From contig CAVUBD010000035.1 of the NCBI GenBank assembly GCA_963739615.1, forward strand, positions 186,001 to 250,000: a DNA stretch of 64,000 nucleotides. The letters are read 5' to 3'. Below, piece after piece: positions 21,231-30,317 of this stretch (within the stretch, counting starts at the first letter, position 1; every line of letters starts with the position of its first letter). Position numbers and translations under genes: made by a program. The notes below the pieces were generated by a model. The model saw nothing but the letters and a program-made list of their open reading frames with translations, made no database searches and had not been told where the DNA came from. The DNA is from Palsa-504 sp963739615 (GTDB taxonomy: Bacteria; Actinomycetota; Actinomycetes; Streptosporangiales; Streptosporangiaceae).

Positions 21231-22500
21231 TTACCAGGTGGCGAGCGGCACCGTCCGCCCCGCGACGATCAGCTCCGTCTCCTCGGACTCGGCGGCCAGC
21301 GCCTGGTTCAGCCGCCCCAGTTCGTCCCGGAACAGCCGCCCGGCGGGCGTGGCCGGCACCACGCCCAGGCCGGCCTCGTCGCTGACCGCGACCACGTAGC
21401 TCCGCGTCTGCCGCCACGCGGCGATCAGCTCGGCGGTCCTGGCCGCCATCAGCCGCCCGGCCGCGCGCCCGTCCCACGCCCCGCCCTCGTCAAGGACCGC
21501 CGCCAGCCAGGTGCCGATCCCGTCGATGAGCACCGCCCCGCGGGCCGATCCGAGCAACCCGGCCAGGTCGGTAGTCTCGGCCGTCCGCCACCACGCGGGC
21601 CGCCGCGCCCGGTGCGCCGCCACCCTGGCCGCCCAGTCCGGGTCATCCGCACCGTCCGACGCGGTGGCCACGTAGGTCACATCCGGCTCGGCGGCCAGCC
21701 GCAGTTCCGCCCGTTCCGACTTGCCCGACCGCGCCCCGCCGATCAGCAGCACCCGCCAGGGCCGCACCTGTTCCTCAAAGCCTTGGGCCGAACGGTCCGT
21801 GGTGACCCTGTCCCCGTCCGCTGGCACGCTCACCCGCCAGAACCCGCAGCGTCGCTCGAGTTCGGCCTGCCCTGGCACCCGGTGGTCGGCGAACGCCACC
21901 GCCGTGATCGTCTCGGCCGTGACCAGCCCCCGCGCCCGCAGCCTGCCCAGCTGCGCCGGATCGCCCAGCAGGTCAAGGAACGCGATGTCATAGCGCGCCG
22001 TTCCCTCGGGCGGATCAGGCACCGCCCCGGGTCCAGCGGCATAAAGCAGCCGCTCCCCGGTCCCCGAGGTAACGTCCCACCCCCCGTCCCTCCCGTCCCC
22101 CCCGGTCCCCCCGTCCCCCCGTCCCCCCGTACCCCCCGTCTCCCCCGTCCCCGTCCCCCCCGTCCCCCCCGTCCCACCCGGCCCCCCGTACGTCCGCCAC
22201 CCGCCGCACGCAGAACCCCCCGGCAGCCTCCTCCCCGCCGCGCCTCCCGGCAGCCCCCTCCCCGCCGCGCCTCCCGGCAGCCCCCTCCCCGCCGCGCCTC
22301 CCGGCGTCCCGCCTCCCGGCGTCCCGCGCCTGTCCGCCGTCCAGCCCCCCGCCGACCCCCAGCCTCAGCCGTCCGTCAACAACTATGGTCGACCGCACTC
22401 GTATCCGTCCGTCAGTGGCCGCCCGCTGGCAGGAGGCGCAGCGGCACCCGGGCTGCGGCCATCCCGAACTCCCGCCCGAACCCTCGACCAGGACCTCCAT
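21231..22500 (-). CDS. cobU: MBL-like domain fused to bifunctional CobU (adenosylcobinamide kinase / GTP guanylyltransferase), frameshifted
   Basis: The C-terminal about 180 residues are CobU: LLIGGARSGKSERAE (P-loop) and SDEAGLGVVPATPAGRLFRD, acting in late cobalamin assembly by phosphorylating adenosylcobinamide and transferring GMP. Upstream in the same frame, WDVTSGTGERLLYA and PDPPEGTARYDIAFLDLLGD match the second half of the metallo-hydrolase-like domain that actinomycetes fuse to CobU. The N-terminus, MEVLVEGSGGSSGWPQPGC from ATG 22500, is in another frame. The frame changes near 22330-22365 within G runs. Between the halves lies an in-frame Gly/Thr-rich repeat. ATG overlaps the yjbQ stop, so the two are translationally coupled. 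Confidence 0.8.
22076..22318 (-). repeat. G-rich tandem repeats inside the MBL-CobU gene
   Basis: On the coding strand, runs of five to seven Gs separated by AC or TAC (22076-22190) encode a Gly-Gly-Thr series. Before them come about three copies of a 28-nt-like unit encoding LPGGAAGR. The G runs could form quadruplex structures, and homopolymer slippage here would easily explain the frame change nearby. Confidence 0.8.
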
Positions 22501-22910
22501 CAGCCGACGAATGACAGCCGGACCTGACGGTCCGGGTTGTCGACGTTGAGGTCGACCAGGGCGATGGATTGCCAGGTGCCGAGGGCCAGGCGGCCGCCGA
22601 TGACTGGCACGGTCGCGTACGGCGGCACGAAGGCGGGCATGACGTGCGACCGGCCGTGCCCGCGGGATCCGTGCGCGTGCCGCCAGCGGTCGTCGGCGGG
22701 CAGGAGATCGGCGAGGGCGGCGAGGAGGTCGTCGTCGCTGCGGGCGCCGAGTTCGATCAGCGCTATCCCCGCGGTCGCGTGCGGTACGAACACGTGCAGC
22801 AGCCCGTCGCCCCCGTCCGCCGCCACGCCCGCGAACTCCGCGCACCGGCGGGTGATGTCACTGACCGTCTCGCGGTTCCCGGTGCGGACTTCGATGATCT
22901 GCGTCTTCAT
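22500..22910 (-). CDS. yjbQ: YjbQ family protein (UPF0047)
   Basis: About 136 residues. LLHVFVPHATAGIALIELG and the C-terminal LALGTWQSIALVDLN are hallmarks of the YjbQ fold, with conserved His residues (HATAG; HGRSH). Members have weak thiamine-phosphate synthase activity in vitro, but the true role is unknown. Start chosen at ATG 22910 (MKTQIIEV); an upstream ATG at 22922 adds four residues. The stop codon shares an A with the next gene's ATG (TGATG), so it forms an operon with MBL-CobU. Confidence 0.9.
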   Translation of the reverse strand: MKTQIIEVRTGNRETVSDITRRCAEFAGVAADGGDGLLHVFVPHATAGIALIELGARSDDDLLAALADLLPADDRWRHAHGSRGHGRSHVMPAFVPPYATVPVIGGRLALGTWQSIALVDLNVDNPDRQVRLSFVG

Positions 22911-22991
22911 GTCCCGGATCATAGGTGCCCGCCCGCAGGATTTCCTGGCAGCATGTAATGCTCAGTAGCAGGCCAGACGCGGAGGTCGGGA

Positions 22992-24140
22992 ATGACGGAA
23001 GCCGGGGGCGAGGCGGGGCGGGGCATGACGGAAGCCGCCCATGGGGACGGAGCGCGGCTGCGGCTGGCCCGGCAGGCCCGCGGCCTGTCCCAGCAGCAGC
23101 TCGCAGGGGTGGCCGGCGTCACCAGGCAGGCCGTGTCCGCCGTCGAGTCCGGGCATTCCGATCCCTCGCTCCGCGTCGCCCTGGGCCTGGCCCGCGCGCT
23201 CGGCATGACGGTAGAAGAACTGTTCGGCCCAGGCGATCCCGCCGATCCGGTGCTGGCGCGGCCGGTCGCGCCGGCCAGCGGCCGGGGTTCGCGCGTCGCG
23301 CTGGCGACCGTCGGCGACACCTTCGTCGCACTGCCTCTGCACGCCGACATGGCCGCGCGGGTGGGTTTCGGCGCGGCCGGCGGCCTGGTGGTAGGCGCGA
23401 AGGAAGCCCAGGCACCCGGGGACCAGATCGAGGTCCGGCCCATCGGGCCGCCGCGGCCCACGCTTGTGGTGGCCGGCTGCGATCCGGCTCTGCCCCTGCT
23501 CGAGACGCCGCTGGCGCTGCTTGATCCGCCGGTGGCGTTCGCGTGGTGGCCGTGCGGCAGCGGCGAGGCGCTGCGACTGGCCGCGGCCGGCCTGGTGCAC
23601 GCCGCCGGCGTCCACCAGCCCGGCGATGACCTGGCGGCCGGCGAGGTCAGCGATATTCACGGTGGCGCGGCGGTGGTGGGGTTCGCCGCCTGGCGCGAGG
23701 GGCTGGTGGTGCGGCCGGGAGCCAGCGTCGGCGGCCTGGCCGACGTGGCCCGGCTGGGGCTGCGGCTCGTGAACCGGGAGGCAGGCGCGCAGGCGCGCAA
23801 GCTACTGGACCGGGAGCGGCTCCGCCTCGGCCTGTCCCCGGCCGAACTCCCCGGATACCACAGCGAGGCCGCCGGGCACCTTCAGGTGGCGGCGGCCATC
23901 GCGGGCGGTCTCGCCGACGCGGGCGTGTCGAGCGAGCCCGCCGGGTTGGCCTACGGCCTGGACTTCATCCCCCTGGCCGAAGAACGGTTCGACCTGGTGC
24001 TGCCCGCCAAGCACGCCGCGTCCAGGGAGGTCCAGGGCCTGCTGAAGGTACTGACGTCGAGGTGGCTGCTCGCCCAGCTCGCCAGCCTGCCCGGCTATGA
24101 TCCCGCCAGCTGCGGCGTGTTCCGTGATCAGTGGCCGTAA
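22992..24140 (+). CDS. XRE helix-turn-helix regulator with periplasmic-binding-like ligand domain
   Basis: 382 residues. The N-terminal XRE domain is LRLARQARGLSQQQLAGVAG followed by VTRQAVSAVESG. From about 100 on comes a type-2 periplasmic-binding-like domain of the PF12727 kind, with AGCDPALPLLE, a GEALRLAAAGLVHAAGVH segment and the late GLDFIPLAEERFDLVLP. Such fusions are cytosolic one-component regulators; the ligand is often thought to be molybdate or another oxyanion, which is inference here. No molybdate transporter or cofactor gene is adjacent. ATG 23026 is an alternative start. Its 3' end overlaps the convergent PEBP gene by 13 nt. Confidence 0.82.
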   Translation: MTEAGGEAGRGMTEAAHGDGARLRLARQARGLSQQQLAGVAGVTRQAVSAVESGHSDPSLRVALGLARALGMTVEELFGPGDPADPVLARPVAPASGRGSRVALATVGDTFVALPLHADMAARVGFGAAGGLVVGAKEAQAPGDQIEVRPIGPPRPTLVVAGCDPALPLLETPLALLDPPVAFAWWPCGSGEALRLAAAGLVHAAGVHQPGDDLAAGEVSDIHGGAAVVGFAAWREGLVVRPGASVGGLADVARLGLRLVNREAGAQARKLLDRERLRLGLSPAELPGYHSEAAGHLQVAAAIAGGLADAGVSSEPAGLAYGLDFIPLAEERFDLVLPAKHAASREVQGLLKVLTSRWLLAQLASLPGYDPASCGVFRDQWP

Positions 24141-24664
24141 ACGGGGATCAGCGCGGCGCGCGCGATCGTGTGGAAGCGCAGGTTGAACCCGGCCACCGCG
24201 GGCGATATCTCGTCGTTGACGTCCAGGGACTCCACGTCGAGCGCGTACACGGTGAACACGTAGCGGTGCGGCGGGTCCCCAGCGGGCGGGGCCGCGCCGC
24301 CGAAATCCTTGACGCCGTAGTCGTTGCGGACATGGAACGCCCCCTTGGGCAGGCTAGAGCCATCGGTTCCGGCCGCGCCCGTCTCGAGTTCGGTCACCGA
24401 GGCGGGGATGTTGAGCACGATCCAGTGCCAGAATCCGGAACCGGTCGGCGCGTCCGGGTCAAAGGCGGTTACGGCGAAGCTCTTGGTCTCAGCCGGGAAA
24501 CCAGACCAGGAAAGCGACGGGGAGATGTTCGCCCCGGTCATGCCGAACCCGTCGAAGACGTGGTTCTCCGACATCAGCTGCCCATCGGCGACGTCATCGC
24601 TGTGCACCTCGAACGACGGCACGGCTGGCATGAAGTCGTGGGGCAGCGGCGGACGATCGGTCAT
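24128..24664 (-). CDS. YbhB/YbcL family PEBP-like protein
   Basis: 178 residues from ATG 24664, with GAGGAGG 7 nt upstream, which decides the start. SPSLSWSGFPAETKSFAVTAFDPDAPTGSGFWHW is the PEBP ligand-site signature, and GAFHVRNDYGVKDFGG and HRYVFTVYALD complete it. Phosphatidylethanolamine-binding-like fold, cytosolic, function in bacteria not established. It ends inside the convergent XRE gene. Confidence 0.92.
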   Translation of the reverse strand: MTDRPPLPHDFMPAVPSFEVHSDDVADGQLMSENHVFDGFGMTGANISPSLSWSGFPAETKSFAVTAFDPDAPTGSGFWHWIVLNIPASVTELETGAAGTDGSSLPKGAFHVRNDYGVKDFGGAAPPAGDPPHRYVFTVYALDVESLDVNDEISPAVAGFNLRFHTIARAALIPVYGH

Positions 24665-24803
24665 TACATACCTCCTCATCGAGGCGGATTGGCTCCGCGG
24701 TCCAACGTTATCGGCTGGCATCCCGGCTAGCCTGCCGGGCTACATGATCAAGTTTGGGGTTATCGGCCGCATTCAGCCGCCGGAGTTCTCCTACGGTGGT
24801 GTT

Positions 24804-26378
24804 GTGAGGCAGCAACCGGGACGCAAGGTCCGCAGGCGAGCGCGCCGCAGGGCCGCGCACAGGTTCCTCGGCCGGCTGCGGCGCCGGGCCGCGCGCGGCG
24901 CCTTCGGCCGGATCCAGCTGGGCACCGCTGGTCGTTCTCCGCGGCTGCGCCGATGGGCGCTGGCCGTGGTCCTGCTGGGCGTGGCCCTGCTGCCTTACCC
25001 GATCCAGGGCGCGGCCGGCGTGCCGCCCGCGTCAGCGTGCCGGGCGGGCTGCCGGGCCGGGGCCATGCCCGGCATGGTCAGGTGGACCGCGCCGCTGCCC
25101 GGATCGTGGGACGTGGTCCCTGGGCTGTCCGGCACGGTGCCTGCCGCCGGCCTGGCCTACGTGTCCGTCGGCGATGGTATCGCCGCCGTCGGCGCGGGTC
25201 TTACGGTGTCCGGCTACTCGTCCAGGACCGGGGCGCTGCGGTGGCGGGTGACGCTGACCGGCTTCCCTGTCGGCGCGGCCATCGCGTCCGTACGGACCTG
25301 GCCAGGCGAAGTAACCGCGGGCGTCTCCTATCAGGCCCGCGCCAACGGCGCTCCCGAGCGCACCGAGGTGGTGATCTCGGACTCGGCCGGCGTGCAGGCC
25401 GGCCGGTTCCCGGCCGCCGAGTTCGGCGGGGCGGTCGCAGGCAGCCCGCAGTACACCGTCATCGTGGGCTCGACCGCGGTGACGAGCTACGACAACGTGA
25501 CCGGTCGGATCCGCTGGCAGCGGCCCACCGGCCAGGTCGCGCAGGCGTGGCGCACCGACGGCAGCTACCTGTACGTGGCCGTGTCGGCCAGCGGGTTCGT
25601 AGGATCGGCGCCGGTCACCGCGCTGCGCCGGATCGACGTGGCCACCGGATCCGAGGTCCTGGTCCTGCCGACCGAGGGGCTGTCCTTCGACGGCACGCTC
25701 AGCGCCGCGTTCGACGGCGTGGTGCTGTTCTCCTCGGCTACCGGAGTAACCGCCTACAGCGGCTCGACCGGTGCCACGCTCTGGACCATCCGCGGCGCCG
25801 TGCCCGAGGGTACCGACCCGCGACCGCCGCGCATCTACCTCACGAAGGGGTCCAATCTCATCGGCGTCAACCCGCGTACTGGCCAGGTCAAGGCGACCGC
25901 CTCGGGCTCCGCCGTCGACGGGTCGGCCGGCGTGTACGTGGTCAGGGACGGCGTAGCGCTCGGACTCGACCAGGGTGCGAACGGGGATGCGTGGGGTTAC
26001 GACCTCGCCGCGCAGCGGGTCACGCAGGCCTCGGCCGGCTTGCCCTGGCCGCACTACTTCGTCGATCTGGCCGGCCTCGGCGGCAGCGCCGACCCGGCCG
26101 GCGCCCTGGTGGTGATCGCGGCCTGCACCCAGCTAGCGCCAAGCCCGCTGACCAAGCCCACCCCCACCACCCAGACCACCGCCCGGACCCAGACCACCGC
26201 CCCGGCCCAGGCGGTCGCCCCGGCCCAGGCTTCCGCCCACTCGTCCGCCTCCCCATCCGCCTCGCCAACCACTTCCGCGTCAGCGGGATCAACGCCAAGC
26301 CCGGATGTCAGCCCGTCGGCTGCGGTGGAAGCTGGCCAGGGGTGCCTGGATCCCGAACTGGTCGCGCTCAGCCTGTAG
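24804..26378 (+). CDS. Membrane-anchored PQQ-like beta-propeller protein
   Basis: 524 residues. An Arg-rich cytosolic N-terminus (about 50) precedes one hydrophobic segment (WALAVVLLGVALLPYP) that acts as anchor or signal. The exterior part shows repeated blades such as GYSSRTGALRWRV, SYDNVTGRIRWQR, AYSGSTGATLWTI and GVNPRTGQVKA, typical of PQQ-like quinoprotein folds. The last about 85 residues are a Thr/Ala/Ser/Pro tail ending in one Cys. GTG 24804 follows TACGGT (24792-24797) by 6 nt, suggesting a leaderless transcript. No enzymatic residues are evident; a binding or assembly role is possible. Confidence 0.8.
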   Translation: MRQQPGRKVRRRARRRAAHRFLGRLRRRAARGAFGRIQLGTAGRSPRLRRWALAVVLLGVALLPYPIQGAAGVPPASACRAGCRAGAMPGMVRWTAPLPGSWDVVPGLSGTVPAAGLAYVSVGDGIAAVGAGLTVSGYSSRTGALRWRVTLTGFPVGAAIASVRTWPGEVTAGVSYQARANGAPERTEVVISDSAGVQAGRFPAAEFGGAVAGSPQYTVIVGSTAVTSYDNVTGRIRWQRPTGQVAQAWRTDGSYLYVAVSASGFVGSAPVTALRRIDVATGSEVLVLPTEGLSFDGTLSAAFDGVVLFSSATGVTAYSGSTGATLWTIRGAVPEGTDPRPPRIYLTKGSNLIGVNPRTGQVKATASGSAVDGSAGVYVVRDGVALGLDQGANGDAWGYDLAAQRVTQASAGLPWPHYFVDLAGLGGSADPAGALVVIAACTQLAPSPLTKPTPTTQTTARTQTTAPAQAVAPAQASAHSSASPSASPTTSASAGSTPSPDVSPSAAVEAGQGCLDPELVALSL

Positions 26379-26430
26379 CGGGGGGCCTGCAGCGGGATGG
26401 ATGGCCCCTGGCCGGGTAGTCTCCCTCGCG

Positions 26431-27414
26431 ATGAACATGGCGAAACGGGCCATCCGGGCCGCGGATGAGCTTCAGCAGCGGCACGCCTGGCTGGCGGTGC
26501 CGGTCGCGGTGTGGAAGAAATTCGACGAGGACCAGGCCGGGAACCTCGCCGCGCTGATCGCCTACTCTGCGCTGGTCGCGATCTTCCCGCTGCTGCTTCT
26601 CCTGGTGACTGCGCTGGATATCGTGCTCAAGCACAATCCCGAGCTGAAGCAAAGAGTGCTGACCGCCGCGCTGGACCACTACCCGGTGATCGGCCAGCAG
26701 ATGGTGGACAGCATCGGCCGGCTGAGCCAGGCCGGGATCGCGCTCGTGGTCGCCGTGGTGGGGATACTCATCGGATCACTGGGAGTGGCGAACTCGGTGC
26801 AGAACGCGCTCAACTCGGTCTGGGAGATTCCCTTTTCCCGCCGCCCTGGGTTCCCGTGGTCGTGGCTGCGCAGCATCGCCCTGATCATCGTGGTCGGCAC
26901 CGGCCTCATCGCGACCACGATCCTGTCGGGGCTCGCGGGCGGCGCCGGACGGCTGCTTCCCGGCGCCGGCCCGTCGGTCCTGACCCTCGCGGTGTCGCTG
27001 GTAATGAACTTCGGCCTGTTCTGGCTCGCCTTCAGGCTCGGTACCGCGAACGAGATCACCTGGCGGCAGCTGTGGCTCGGCGCCGCCATCAGCGCGGTCG
27101 TCTGGCAGATCCTCCAGTGGGCGGGCACTAGCTTCGTGTCACATCAGATTGCCCACGCCTCGCCGCTTTACGGTACGTTCGCCCTCGTGCTCGGCCTCAT
27201 CGCGTGGCTCTACCTGCAGGCCCAGCTCACCTTGTACGCCGTCGAGATCAACGTGGTGCGGACCTACCGGCTGTGGCCGCGAAGCCTGGCACCGCCGCCG
27301 TATACGGAACAAGACCGCCGTGCGTTTGAGCTGTACGTGGAGAAGCGACACAACCAAATGGACATCGTGGTCGGGGTCGGAGGCGATGACAATCACGAGA
27401 AAACGTCAGGCTGA
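26431..27414 (+). CDS. YihY/BrkB family inner-membrane protein
   Basis: 327 residues with about six membrane helices. Family features include the early DQAGNLAALIAYSALVAIFP, the central GVANSVQNALNSVWEIPF and SPLYGTFALVLGLIAWLYL. It was once called ribonuclease BN in error; the real function is unknown, possibly transport. ATG 26431 follows TAGTCT (26417-26422) by 8 nt, so a leaderless start is likely. The 3' end overlaps the next gene by 29 nt, implying coupled translation. Confidence 0.92.
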   Translation: MNMAKRAIRAADELQQRHAWLAVPVAVWKKFDEDQAGNLAALIAYSALVAIFPLLLLLVTALDIVLKHNPELKQRVLTAALDHYPVIGQQMVDSIGRLSQAGIALVVAVVGILIGSLGVANSVQNALNSVWEIPFSRRPGFPWSWLRSIALIIVVGTGLIATTILSGLAGGAGRLLPGAGPSVLTLAVSLVMNFGLFWLAFRLGTANEITWRQLWLGAAISAVVWQILQWAGTSFVSHQIAHASPLYGTFALVLGLIAWLYLQAQLTLYAVEINVVRTYRLWPRSLAPPPYTEQDRRAFELYVEKRHNQMDIVVGVGGDDNHEKTSG

Positions 27415-28699
27415 CCCGAACGCCCCGCACGTGGTCATCTGCGGCGCGGGATTCGGCGGCCTTTCCGCCATCAAGACCCTCACCCGCGCGGGCATGCGGG
27501 TGACCCTGGTGGATGGTCATCTCTACAGCACCTTCCAGCCGCTGCTCTACCAGGTGGCGACGGCCGGGCTGAACCCGGGGGACGTCGCCTACCCGGCGGG
27601 CGGCTTCGCGCGGCGGTACGGCGCGATCTACCGGCGCGGTGAGCTGACCGCGATCGACTCGGCGTCCCGCAGCATCAAGCTCACCAACGGCCGCGAGCTC
27701 GGGTATGACTACCTCATCCTGGCCACCGGCGTGTCGGCTTCGTACTACGGCATCAAGGGGGCGGCCGAGAACACCTTCGCGCTTTATACCCGCACCGATG
27801 CCATCGTGCTCCGCGATCACCTCATGGCGGGCTTCGAGCGGCTGAGCGTGGATAGCGGCGATCTCACTGTCACCGTGGTCGGCGGCGGCGCCACCGGCGT
27901 CGAGCTGGCGGGCACGCTGGCCGAGCTGCGCGCCACCGTGCTCGGCGCGACCTTTCCCGACGTCGATCCGTCCCGGGTACATGTGCGGCTGGTCGAGATG
28001 ACACCGTCGCTGCTCGGGCCATTCAACGAGAAGCTGCGCGAGTACGCCAAGGCGCAACTGGTGTCCCGCGGTGTCGATGTGCGGCTGAAAACGGAAATCG
28101 CCGAGGTCACCGACAAGTATGTGCACCTGGTTGACGGCGAGGACCTGCCGAGCGACATCACCGTGTGGGCGGCTGGCGTGGCCGCGTCCCAGGCGGTGGC
28201 GGGCTGGGGACTGCCGCAGGGGAAGCACGGCCGCCTCGTGGTCGGGCCCGACCTGAGGGTGCAGGGGCAGGACCGGATCTTCGCCGTGGGTGACATCGCG
28301 ATCAACCCCGGCGACCCCACCCCGCAGCTCGCCCAGCCCGCCCTGCAGATGGGGCGGCATGCCGCCGCGCAGATCGTCAAGCTTGAAGCCAAGGCGGCCG
28401 CCGAGCCGTTCAAGTACCACGACAAGGGCACCATGGCCACGATCGGGCGCAGGTCCGCCGTGGTTCAGCTGGGCAGGGGACTGCGGCTGCGCGGCACGCT
28501 CGCCTGGCTGGCCTGGTTCGCCCTGCACCTGGTGTATCTGCTCGGCGGTCGCAACCGCGTATCGACCCTGGTCAACCTGACGGACCGGTATGTGTTCTGG
28601 GGTCATGGCGGCGCCGTGATCGTCGGCGATGAACCCGTCAACGTCCGCAGGGATGAACCTGCCGGCATCGCTGGGGGAGAACCTGCCGACCCCGAGTAG
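27386..28699 (+). CDS. FAD-dependent oxidoreductase, type II NADH dehydrogenase-like
   Basis: 437 residues. The first dinucleotide site is VVICGAGFGGLSAIKTL, the second VVGGGATGVELAGTLAEL, and the FAD-contacting IFAVGDIA lies near 290. The C-terminal FALHLVYLLGGRNRV is the amphipathic membrane-association region of NDH-2 enzymes. It would pass electrons from NADH to quinone without pumping protons. ATG 27386 has GGAGGCG just upstream and lies within the yihY gene. The last 25 residues are a variable acidic tail. Confidence 0.9.
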   Translation: MTITRKRQADPNAPHVVICGAGFGGLSAIKTLTRAGMRVTLVDGHLYSTFQPLLYQVATAGLNPGDVAYPAGGFARRYGAIYRRGELTAIDSASRSIKLTNGRELGYDYLILATGVSASYYGIKGAAENTFALYTRTDAIVLRDHLMAGFERLSVDSGDLTVTVVGGGATGVELAGTLAELRATVLGATFPDVDPSRVHVRLVEMTPSLLGPFNEKLREYAKAQLVSRGVDVRLKTEIAEVTDKYVHLVDGEDLPSDITVWAAGVAASQAVAGWGLPQGKHGRLVVGPDLRVQGQDRIFAVGDIAINPGDPTPQLAQPALQMGRHAAAQIVKLEAKAAAEPFKYHDKGTMATIGRRSAVVQLGRGLRLRGTLAWLAWFALHLVYLLGGRNRVSTLVNLTDRYVFWGHGGAVIVGDEPVNVRRDEPAGIAGGEPADPE

Positions 28700-28709
28700 G
28701 CTTCTCGCG

Positions 28710-29870
28710 ATGAGCAGGTTCCGCGTGCGTGTCACGCTGTCGGTCGCCGTGCTGAGCGCGTTCGCCGGCCTGGCCGGGTGCAGCGCCGGCCCTGGGCCGG
28801 CCGCGAGCTCCCAGGCGCAGTCCCCCTCGCAGAACGCGAACACCGCCGGGATGAACAATCCCAACCTGGACCTCGGTAGCTCGCTGGGCGCGCGCCCGGC
28901 GCCCGACCTCCGGCTGGTGAACCAGTTCGGCCAGCCGATGTCGCTGAGCCAGTTCCGCGGCAAGGTGGTCATGCTGTCGTTCGAGGATTCCCAGTGCACC
29001 ACGGTGTGCCCGCTGACCACGCAGAGCATGCTGGAGGCCAAACAGTTGCTGGGCGCCGCGGGGGAGAAGGTCCAGCTCCTCGGCGTGGACGCGAACCCCG
29101 ATGCCACCAGCGTCGCAGATGTGCTCGCCTACTCGCGGGCGCACGGCATGGTCAACCAGTGGGACTTCCTCACCGGGTCGCTGCCGCAGCTGAAGGCCGC
29201 CTGGGGCGCCTACAACGTCGCCGTCCAGATCGAGCAGGGACAGATCGACCACACTCCCGCCCTGTTCGTGATCGATCAGCAGGGCCGCGAGCGCAAGCTC
29301 TACCTGACGCAGATGGCCTACTCAAGCGTCGGGCAGTCCGCCCAGGTCCTGGCGGATGAGATCGCCACCCTGCTGCCGGGTCACCCGCACGTCGCCAGCC
29401 AGCAGTCGCTCGCGGCCGTCACCGTGCAGGGACCTGCCAGCCACCTGACGCTGCCGTCCGCCGGGTCCGCCGCCGGCACCGTCGCCCTGGGGCCGGGGCA
29501 GCCGCACCTGGTCATGTTCTTCGCGACCTGGCTGTCCGAGGTCTCCGACCTGAAGTCCGGGCTCCGCAGCGGCAACGCCTACACGGCGGCCGCCCGCCGT
29601 GATGGCCTGCCGCAACTCGTCGCGGTGGACGAGACGGTCGTCGAGCCCTCGGCGCAGGCCGTCCGTTCGTACCTGACCACCCTGGGCCAGGCACTGAGCT
29701 ACCCCGTCGCGCTCGACACCACCGGCCGGGTCGCCGACGGCTACGGAGTCCAGGACCAGCCCTGGTTCGCCCTGGTCTCCGCCTCCGGCAAGATCATCTG
29801 GTCGCACGACGGCTGGCTCCCCCTGCCCGCCCTGGAATCAGCCGTGAAGCACGCCAGTACCAAGGGATAG
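28710..29870 (+). CDS. SCO1/SenC-like lipoprotein with a second thioredoxin-like domain
   Basis: 386 residues. The signal peptide ends in lipobox LAGC, so the protein is lipid-anchored outside the membrane. Domain one has the SCO1 copper motif CTTVCP and the downstream His in IDHTPALFVID. Domain two (about 255-380: GPGQPHLVMFFATWLSEVSDL to VLDQPWFALVSASG-like end) is a thioredoxin fold whose CxxC positions are not cysteines. Likely role is copper delivery or thiol chemistry for cytochrome oxidase, by family knowledge. TAGGCT (28697-28702) lies 7 nt before the start. It may be expressed with the NDH-2-like gene. Confidence 0.85.
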   Translation: MSRFRVRVTLSVAVLSAFAGLAGCSAGPGPAASSQAQSPSQNANTAGMNNPNLDLGSSLGARPAPDLRLVNQFGQPMSLSQFRGKVVMLSFEDSQCTTVCPLTTQSMLEAKQLLGAAGEKVQLLGVDANPDATSVADVLAYSRAHGMVNQWDFLTGSLPQLKAAWGAYNVAVQIEQGQIDHTPALFVIDQQGRERKLYLTQMAYSSVGQSAQVLADEIATLLPGHPHVASQQSLAAVTVQGPASHLTLPSAGSAAGTVALGPGQPHLVMFFATWLSEVSDLKSGLRSGNAYTAAARRDGLPQLVAVDETVVEPSAQAVRSYLTTLGQALSYPVALDTTGRVADGYGVQDQPWFALVSASGKIIWSHDGWLPLPALESAVKHASTKG

Positions 29871-30084
29871 GGAAGAACTCATTTCTGCACCCCGCCCTCA
29901 TACGCAGCTGATCTCCGTACCGTACCGCGTCCAGGACCCGCGGCACACCGGCCGGCGTGCCCCGCTTCGGGACACGTACCGGCGGGAAGCAGCGATCCGC
30001 GACAAGCCATCCCATGACCAGCAGCACCAGGAAACCAGGTACGTCCCGTGGCCGGCAGCGCGGTCGGCGAATCCCGGCTCGCGC

Positions 30085-30317
30085 CGGCGATCGTATGTCA
30101 TTACACCCCCTATGACAGGTGTAGGTCCCGGTCGCGTAGGCGTTGCGAGATCGCGGCCTGGAGCGTAGACATCGACCCAGGCGCCGTAATTGCTGAAAAT
30201 GGTCCGGCTGCGCCAGTCGGCGGCGAGCGCGCCTACCGAAACTGTGCCAGGGTATGCGGTCGGCCAGGTCGGTCTCCGGGTGCTGAAATTCCCCGCCGCG
30301 ACTACGCAGGATAGTAA
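30085..30317 (-). pseudogene. S8 (subtilisin-like) peptidase remnant
   Basis: Continues in frame from the gene upstream and reads CVVAAGNFSTRRPTWPTAYPG, then VSVGALAADWRSR and FSNYGAWVDVYAPGRDL, the oxyanion-Asn (AAGN) region of an S8 peptidase. One base further the familiar NAYATGTYTC follows in another frame. The Asp, His and Ser catalytic segments are all missing. In related actinomycetes a peptidase of this kind lies downstream of an ECF sigma factor and a small conserved protein; here the parts between have been deleted. The remaining sequence down to 29871 is unrecognisable. Confidence 0.7.

Noticed and set aside
22076..22318. CRISPR array or short-repeat locus
   Set aside because: The repeats are directly adjacent, low-complexity and in frame with a protein; there are no unique spacers or cas genes. 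The arrays at 40669 and 63284 fail for the same reason.
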